Below are positions 59,071-64,000 of a DNA stretch of 64,000 nucleotides, piece after piece. Location: the NCBI GenBank assembly GCA_014860225.1, contig JACZKE010000060.1, positions 298,475-362,474 of the forward strand, given 5' to 3'. Numbering within the stretch: position 1 is the first letter of the stretch; the number at the start of each line of letters is the position of its first letter. Below the pieces are notes generated by a model. That model did not search any database, was not told where the DNA came from, and was given only the letters and a program-made list of their open reading frames with translations. This DNA is from Desulfuromonadales bacterium (lineage in GTDB: Bacteria > Desulfobacterota > Desulfuromonadia > Desulfuromonadales > BM103). The translations under genes were made by a program, and so were the position numbers.

Positions 59071-59095
59071 AGGCAGCGATCCCGCTGCCTTTTTT
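59071..59095 (+). terminator. Terminator after uspA
   Basis: AGGCAGCG at 59071-59078 pairs with CGCTGCCT at 59083-59090, followed by a run of T. Confidence 0.9.
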
Positions 59096-59185
59096 ATTGT
59101 TGCCAGGCTCCCTGGTCTGTCTTGATCTGTTGTCTGTCTGGGTCTTGTCAAAGTGTTGTCTGAAGAGTATTCTATCTGGCCAAGG

Positions 59186-59210
59186 AGTCTTTTGGACTAT
59201 AGGGCCGACA
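59186..59210 (+). repeat. Degenerate repeat A end
   Basis: The stretch AGTCTTTTGGACTATA followed by GGGCCGA resembles the repeat A end (AGTCTGTCGGACTATA then CGGGCCGA) with two substitutions and a one-base deletion. It lies in the 183-base gap before the sensor kinase. Confidence 0.4.
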
Positions 59211-59283
59211 GGCTCCAAGCAATTTAATTGTGAATATTTAAACCGTCATTTACTCACGGATTCAGAGGGCAAAGAAAGAACTA

Positions 59284-60453
59284 ATGTCTATGCGCGAAAA
59301 AATCTTGATTGTCGATGACGAACGCATGATCCTTGAACTCACCTCCATGGTGCTGAGCAGCAGGGGGTTCGATGTATCCATTGTTGATAATGCTTTCGAC
59401 AGTTATAACTTGATTGAAAGCGAACAGCCCGCTCTGGTTCTACTCGACTACATGATGCCTAAAGTCAACGGCTTGGAGGCGCTTAAAGAGATTCGTGAGC
59501 GCTTTCCTGAGACCTATGTGATCATGTTTACCGGCAAGGGAAGCGAGGAGGTCGCGGTTGAATTGATGAAAGCCGGGGCTGCAGATTACATCCTTAAACC
59601 CTTCATTAACGCTAAACTGGTCGAGCGCATTGAGAATGTCCTTCGTATTCGTTCCATTGAACTTCGCAACAAGGAACTTGTTCAAGAGCAGGAGCGGTTG
59701 CTGGATGAGATCGAAAGGTGGAACCGTGAACTGGAAGAACGCGTCGAACTCAAAACGAAAGAGCTTGAGCGCGCTCATCATGAAATTCTGCTTACGGAAA
59801 AACTGGCAGCGCTTGGGCACCTTTCTGCGGGGATGGTTCATGAAATTCGCAATCCACTAAATTCAATCAGTTTGTTTGCTCAAGTCATACGAGCCGGTTT
59901 GGAAAATGAGCCAGAAATGAAGTCCTACTCGGAAAAAATCATCACTGAAGTGGAGCGTATCGATGCCATATTGGTCAAGCTCCTATCAACCAGTAAACGT
60001 TCTCCATTCCAATTACGTACCATCCATATTGACGATGTTATAGAAAAAAATTTACAGCCGTTTCTTGAACAAATGCAGGCACAAGGAGTCACTCTGCAGA
60101 AGCACCTGTTAAAGTCGACTCCTTCAATCCTGGCCGATGCCGATGAATTGGGCCAGGTTTTTTCCAACCTATTTTCCAATGCCCTTTTTGAAATGAAGCA
60201 AGGTGGCACCCTTTCTGTGACGCTGACTCACGATAACAAAGAGGCTCTGGTGACCGTTGCCGATACTGGCGGAGGGATTCCTGAGGATCACCTTAATGAA
60301 ATCTTTGACCCGTTCTTTACAACCAAAGAACGGGGCACTGGCTTCGGACTCTCCGTGGTGCTGCGTATCGTCAAGACCTACGCTGGTCGCATCAATGTCA
60401 AGAGTGAAGAGGGCAGTGGGACGACTTTCCAAATTTGGCTACCGCTGGCATGA
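59284..60453 (+). CDS. Receiver-histidine kinase fusion
   Basis: The 389-residue protein has an N-terminal receiver (residues 5-120, phospho-accepting Asp55 in LVLLDYMMP), a coiled-coil linker (125-170), a HisKA domain with the active His186 in GMVHEIRNPLN, and a HATPase domain with an N-box FSNLFSNALFE, VADTGGGIP and GTGFGLSVV. It has no membrane segment, so it is a cytosolic kinase that takes a phosphorylation input. Its targets are not identified; it may act with the response regulator at 58198. Confidence 0.92.
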   Translation: MSMREKILIVDDERMILELTSMVLSSRGFDVSIVDNAFDSYNLIESEQPALVLLDYMMPKVNGLEALKEIRERFPETYVIMFTGKGSEEVAVELMKAGAADYILKPFINAKLVERIENVLRIRSIELRNKELVQEQERLLDEIERWNRELEERVELKTKELERAHHEILLTEKLAALGHLSAGMVHEIRNPLNSISLFAQVIRAGLENEPEMKSYSEKIITEVERIDAILVKLLSTSKRSPFQLRTIHIDDVIEKNLQPFLEQMQAQGVTLQKHLLKSTPSILADADELGQVFSNLFSNALFEMKQGGTLSVTLTHDNKEALVTVADTGGGIPEDHLNEIFDPFFTTKERGTGFGLSVVLRIVKTYAGRINVKSEEGSGTTFQIWLPLA

Positions 60454-60481
60454 TGCCGCCGTGTGATGATCGGACAATGTG

Positions 60482-62065
60482 ATGGCATTGCTGCTGCGTG
60501 ATCTGACTGTCGATATCTTGACAGAAGAAGAGATGCTGCCTCTTGAAGCTGCACGTCAACTTGGTGTTGAAGCAGAAATGTTAAGGGGCTTCAGGATTGT
60601 CCGGCGTTCTATCGATGCTCGCAAAAAGAGCCGGATACGTAAAGTTTATGCAGTTGAGTTTACTTTTCACGACGAAGTGGCTCTTCTACAAAAACATGGC
60701 TCTGGTCGGCTCGAAATGTTGCCCGATGCCCCTGAGCTGATATTGCCCCGAGTCTCTTCCGGTCATCATGCCCTGGTGGTCGGCATGGGACCAGCCGGCC
60801 TCTTTGCTGCCAAACGGCTTGCTGAATCAGGGGTGCGCGTGACTCTTGTCGAGCGTGGGCGGCCTCTGGGACAACGCGTGAGAGACGTCGAGAATTTTTG
60901 GGCGTTTGGGCAGTTTAATGCTGTCAGCAATGTGCAGTTCGGTGAAGGTGGTGCCGGAACCTTTTCCGATGGCAAGCTGACGACACGCTTGAATCATCCG
61001 CAAAGACCGGTCGTACTTCAGACGCTGGTTGCCTGCGGAGCGCCTGCAGACATTCTGATCGAGGCCCGCCCTCATGTCGGCACGGATCAGTTACGTAAAG
61101 TCGTTGTCAATTTCAGGCAACATCTGATCAAACTAGGCGTCGATGTGCGTTTCGAGACATGTCTGACGGATATTGAGATTTACAAGGGACGCATTGTCGG
61201 TGGTGTCTTCAATAACCGTGACAGTGTGTCCTGCGATTCTTTGATACTGGCTCCAGGGCACAGTGCCCGCGATACTTATCTTATGCTGGATCGCCACAAC
61301 GTCCAGCTTGATGCAAAGGGGTTTGCTGTCGGTGTACGGGTTGAGCACCCTGCAGAGCTGATCAACCGGATTCAATATGGTGAATTCGCCCGCCAGCTGC
61401 CCGCCGCAGATTATTCCCTGCGTCATAATGACGGTGAAACGGGACGTGGTATCTATTCTTTCTGTATGTGCCCAGGTGGAGAAGTAATCAATGCCGCTTC
61501 CGAAGCCGATGGTGTGGTGGTCAACGGTATGAGCCGGATGGCACGTACAGGAAAATATTCCAACAGTGCTCTGGTCGTTAGCGTCGGGCCCGAGGATTGG
61601 GATCACACAACACTCGGCGGCATGTATTTCCAGCAGCAATGGGAGCGCCGGGCATTCGCTGCCGCCGGTGCCGGTTTTATGGCGCCGGCTCAAAATATGA
61701 TGGCTTTTGTCGGTCAAGGCAAAGGGGTAGTGACGTCCAGTTGTCGCCCAGGGGTAGTTGAAACAGAACTGCGTGAAGTTCTGCCGGATTTCGTGTACCA
61801 TGGCTTGGTTGACGCTTTACCGCACTTTGACCGTAAAATGAAGGGGTTTGTGACATCAGAAGCCGTACTTGTCGGAGTGGAGACACGCACTTCGGCACCG
61901 CTCAGAATTACCCGCAACGAACTGGGTGAGTCTGTCAGCCACCCGGGACTGTTTCCAGCCGGCGAGGGAGCTGGTTATGCCGGGGGCATTGTGAGTGCTG
62001 CGCTTGATGGCTTGCGTGCGGCTGATCAGGTCATTCAATCCGCAATAGTCAGGAGTCATTTTTGA
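60482..62065 (+). CDS. FAD-dependent NAD(P)-binding oxidoreductase family protein (COG2509)
   Basis: The 527-residue protein has a short N-terminal domain, the dinucleotide motif VVGMGPAGLFAAKRLAESG near residue 100, VERGRPLGQRV, GEGGAGTFSDGKL and a C-terminal FPAGEGAGYAGGI. This layout matches uncharacterised FAD-utilising dehydrogenases found in many anaerobes. The substrate is unknown; its first 90 residues may bind a partner. The ATG at 60482 is preferred over GTG 60479. The end overlaps the next gene by 4 bases. Confidence 0.88.
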   Translation: MALLLRDLTVDILTEEEMLPLEAARQLGVEAEMLRGFRIVRRSIDARKKSRIRKVYAVEFTFHDEVALLQKHGSGRLEMLPDAPELILPRVSSGHHALVVGMGPAGLFAAKRLAESGVRVTLVERGRPLGQRVRDVENFWAFGQFNAVSNVQFGEGGAGTFSDGKLTTRLNHPQRPVVLQTLVACGAPADILIEARPHVGTDQLRKVVVNFRQHLIKLGVDVRFETCLTDIEIYKGRIVGGVFNNRDSVSCDSLILAPGHSARDTYLMLDRHNVQLDAKGFAVGVRVEHPAELINRIQYGEFARQLPAADYSLRHNDGETGRGIYSFCMCPGGEVINAASEADGVVVNGMSRMARTGKYSNSALVVSVGPEDWDHTTLGGMYFQQQWERRAFAAAGAGFMAPAQNMMAFVGQGKGVVTSSCRPGVVETELREVLPDFVYHGLVDALPHFDRKMKGFVTSEAVLVGVETRTSAPLRITRNELGESVSHPGLFPAGEGAGYAGGIVSAALDGLRAADQVIQSAIVRSHF

Positions 62066-63195
62066 AAAAAGTCTTTGTCAAGGATATCCAGGAACGTGAT
62101 TTGATAGCGACACCGTTTCTGGTCAGGGATAAAATTATCGCCATGGCCAAAAACGGCCGCCCGTACATGACCCTGAAGTTGATGGATTGCACGGGCGAAG
62201 TTGAAGGCCGCATCTGGGATCGTGTCGATGAGCTGTCGTTGCGATTCAATAAAGACGATTTTGTCCAGGTTACGGGCAAGGCCAGTGTTTACATGGGCAA
62301 GATGCAACTGATCCTCCAGGATCTGGAGAGGATTGAAGAATCTGCGGTCGAGCTCTCAGACTTCCTGCCGGTGTCCATGCGGCCGGTGGCCGAGATGGTT
62401 AGTGAGCTTAAGACCGTTGTCGAAGGGCTAATTGATCCCAACCTCAGAAACCTGATGAAGGCTTTTCTTGCTGATGAGGCTTTTATGGCCGGTTACACGC
62501 GAGCCCCGGCTGCTAAAGCAATGCATCATGTCTACCTTGGCGGACTGCTCGAGCACTCATTGGCGGTTGCTGTACTCGCCAATGATATCAGTCAGCGTTA
62601 CCCGGACCTCAATCGGGATCTGCTGGTTGTCGGTGCCCTGCTGCACGATGTCGGTAAAGTTGCAGAGCTGCGCTATCAGCGCTCTTTCGAATATACGGAT
62701 GCCGGCAAACTGTTGGGTCATATCATGATAGGTGTCGAGTTGGTTGAAGAGAAATTGCGGACTCTGCAAAGCTTTCCGCAGGAGCTGGCTATTCATCTTA
62801 AACATCTGCTCCTTTCGCATCATGGCCAGTATGAGTATGGTTCTCCGAAACGGCCGAAAACCATGGAAGCAGTGATATTGAACTTCCTTGACGATCTGGA
62901 CTCCAAAATAAACGGCGTCCGTACACATATTAATCGTGAGCCGGACAGAGAATCGTCCTGGACTCAGTATCATCGACTCTACGATCGATACTTCTTCAAG
63001 GGGGGAACAGAAAAACCGGCAGCTGAACCTGAGCTTGATAAAACTGCCGCAAAGCCGGCCCGTTCAGCCCGGCCTCTTGAAAAAGGGCGCTCTGGTCACC
63101 CCCAACCACGTTTCAGCAATACCCTGGGCGAGCAGCTCCAAGGGAAGAAACTCGATCTTTTCGGGATCGAGAGACAGGATAATAAGGATGAATAA
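62062..63195 (+). CDS. HD-domain nuclease with N-terminal OB fold (YhaM-like)
   Basis: The 377-residue protein has an OB-fold nucleic-acid-binding domain (residues 15-90, PYMTLKLMDCTGEVEGRIW), then an HD domain with metal ligands HHVYLGGLLEHS and H195-D196 in LLHDVGK, and a basic low-complexity tail. YhaM-type enzymes are 3'-5' exoribonucleases. TTG 62062 overlaps the upstream stop, with AGGAG 6 bases before it. The tail of about 45 residues after 330 is an addition relative to YhaM. Confidence 0.88.
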   Translation: MKKVFVKDIQERDLIATPFLVRDKIIAMAKNGRPYMTLKLMDCTGEVEGRIWDRVDELSLRFNKDDFVQVTGKASVYMGKMQLILQDLERIEESAVELSDFLPVSMRPVAEMVSELKTVVEGLIDPNLRNLMKAFLADEAFMAGYTRAPAAKAMHHVYLGGLLEHSLAVAVLANDISQRYPDLNRDLLVVGALLHDVGKVAELRYQRSFEYTDAGKLLGHIMIGVELVEEKLRTLQSFPQELAIHLKHLLLSHHGQYEYGSPKRPKTMEAVILNFLDDLDSKINGVRTHINREPDRESSWTQYHRLYDRYFFKGGTEKPAAEPELDKTAAKPARSARPLEKGRSGHPQPRFSNTLGEQLQGKKLDLFGIERQDNKDE

Positions 63196-63844
63196 TGGAC
63201 TTATAATACATCCGCTCAGCGTCGGGCCATTGCAGGTAAATTGTTTCCTGGTTGCCTGCCGCAAAACGCGCGATGCGATGGTCATCGACCCGGGTGGGGA
63301 GGGTGATCGGATCCTGTCTCTAGCCAAGAGCGAGGGATTCAAGATCAGCAAGGTCGTCAACACACATGCTCATTTCGATCATATCGGTGCCAATCAGCAA
63401 CTGGTTGAGGCAACCGGGGCCGAATTGATGTTGCACGCCGCAGATCTGCCTTTGCTGCAGAATGCCCGGGAGCACGCCGAGATTTACGGTTTGACCGTTG
63501 CTTCTTCACCCGAGCCTGACAGGCTGCTTGATCAGGGAGACAGCTTCGAGGTTGGTGAGCATTCTTTCAAAGTGTTGCATGTGCCGGGGCATTCGCCCGG
63601 AGGAATCTGTTTGTTAAGTGATGGACATGTGTTTGTCGGTGATGTCCTCTTTGCCGGATCAATCGGCCGGACTGACCTGCCTGGAGGTGATTTTGATACT
63701 CTGGTTGAAGGAGTACGGCAACACCTGCTCAGCTTGCCCGATGAAACGATCGTTCATCCCGGTCACGGGCCCGACACAACGATCGGCCAGGAACGACGGA
63801 TGAATCCTTTTGTTGGTGATGGAGTTCAGGGACTGTCGTACTAG
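63188..63844 (+). CDS. MBL-fold metallo-hydrolase (glyoxalase II-like)
   Basis: The 218-residue protein has the metallo-beta-lactamase motif THAHFDH (H60, H62, D64, H65), then HVPGHSPGGICLL, FVGDVLFAGSIGRTDL and HPGHGPDTTIG, all four metal-ligand regions. This pattern is that of glyoxalase II-type and related thioester hydrolases. ATG 63188 overlaps the preceding stop by 8 bases. Its TAG stop at 63842 is the first triplet of repeat A copy 2, so the C terminus may have been altered by the element. Confidence 0.92.
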   Translation: MNNGLIIHPLSVGPLQVNCFLVACRKTRDAMVIDPGGEGDRILSLAKSEGFKISKVVNTHAHFDHIGANQQLVEATGAELMLHAADLPLLQNAREHAEIYGLTVASSPEPDRLLDQGDSFEVGEHSFKVLHVPGHSPGGICLLSDGHVFVGDVLFAGSIGRTDLPGGDFDTLVEGVRQHLLSLPDETIVHPGHGPDTTIGQERRMNPFVGDGVQGLSY

Positions 63845-64000
63845 CAGCCTGTCGGATTATACGGGCCGAAGCGAAAGTTTGGATGTTTGAGAACAGATTT
63901 TAGCTCGTTTGCAGGTTCATAGCCGTAGCTATGGACCAAAAAGGAGCTGAAATATGGGCCAAACAGCCGGATTTGCAGCCGGCTCATGGATAGTCCGACA
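63842..64000 (-). repeat. Repeat A, full copy 2, inverted, cut by the window end
   Basis: The sequence aligns without gaps to the reverse complement of 2717-2875 with about 11 differences in 159 bases; the last 8 bases of the element lie beyond the window. The central CATAGCCGTAGCTATGG hairpin and the terminal TAGCAGCCTGTCGGA are kept. AAGGAG followed by an ATG at 63952 faces outward and would start a frame past the window. Confidence 0.92.

Overview
The window is a dense, mostly plus-strand stretch of housekeeping and biosynthetic genes from a Gram-negative bacterium. The Kdo and Lpt genes show an LPS outer membrane. The gene neighbourhoods (kdsB-pyrG-kdsA-kdsD-kdsC-lptCAB-rpoN-hpf-ptsN-hprK-rapZ-PTS, a SahR-type regulator next to ahcY, a T-box leader on leuA, many receiver proteins) fit Desulfuromonadales (Desulfuromonas/Pelobacter/Geobacter relatives). 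That placement is inference from gene content. No rRNA, tRNA, CRISPR, phage or transposase gene was seen.

Layout. 0-2.7 kb: nitronate monooxygenase and an aldehyde dehydrogenase, then a composite of two small repeats. 3-11.2 kb: CMP-Kdo/LPS export genes, pyrG and rpoN. 11.2-18.6 kb: hibernation factor and a full PTS set (PtsN, HprK, RapZ, mannose-family IIA/IIB/IIC/IID, HPr, EI). 18.7-23.5 kb: methyl cycle (metK, a glycosyltransferase, sahR with its operator, ahcY). 23.6-25.8 kb, minus strand: lptG and lptF. 26-34.6 kb: rpsB-tsf-pyrH-frr, a small ferredoxin, uppS-cdsA-dxr-rseP-tsaB and a DUF465 protein. 34.8-45.6 kb: branched-chain amino acids (ilvD, ilvB, ilvN, ilvC), psd-pssA, then a T-box-controlled leuA followed by leuC and leuD, which a palindromic repeat separates. 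45.7-48.2 kb: a DEAD-box helicase and a cold-shock protein, each preceded by promoter, about 100 nt, then an intrinsic terminator. 48.3-50.3 kb: a RelA/SpoT-domain protein facing two minus-strand zinc-ribbon proteins. 50.8-58.1 kb: ndk, rlmN, mtnP, a PfkB kinase, a TPR lipoprotein, a RodZ-like protein, a zinc-ribbon receiver and a purine nucleoside phosphorylase. 58.2-64 kb: response regulator, UspA, receiver-histidine kinase, an FAD protein, an HD nuclease and an MBL hydrolase.

The signals least explained by ordinary annotation are two families of small inverted-repeat elements. Family A is 167 bp; family B is about 143 bp. Family A occurs as two full copies in opposite orientation (2709-2875 and 63842-64000, the latter cut by the window end), a solo end at 18593 and a degenerate match at 59186. 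Family B occurs as one full copy at 44828-44970, a 38-bp end at 2890-2927 and a solo end at 49493. In three family A cases and one family B case the element edge supplies the in-frame TAG stop codon of the gene upstream. Other points of note are the twin cold-shock leaders with terminators, a 26-codon ORF between the leuA T-box and leuA, and a cdsA gene whose only well-placed start is ATT.
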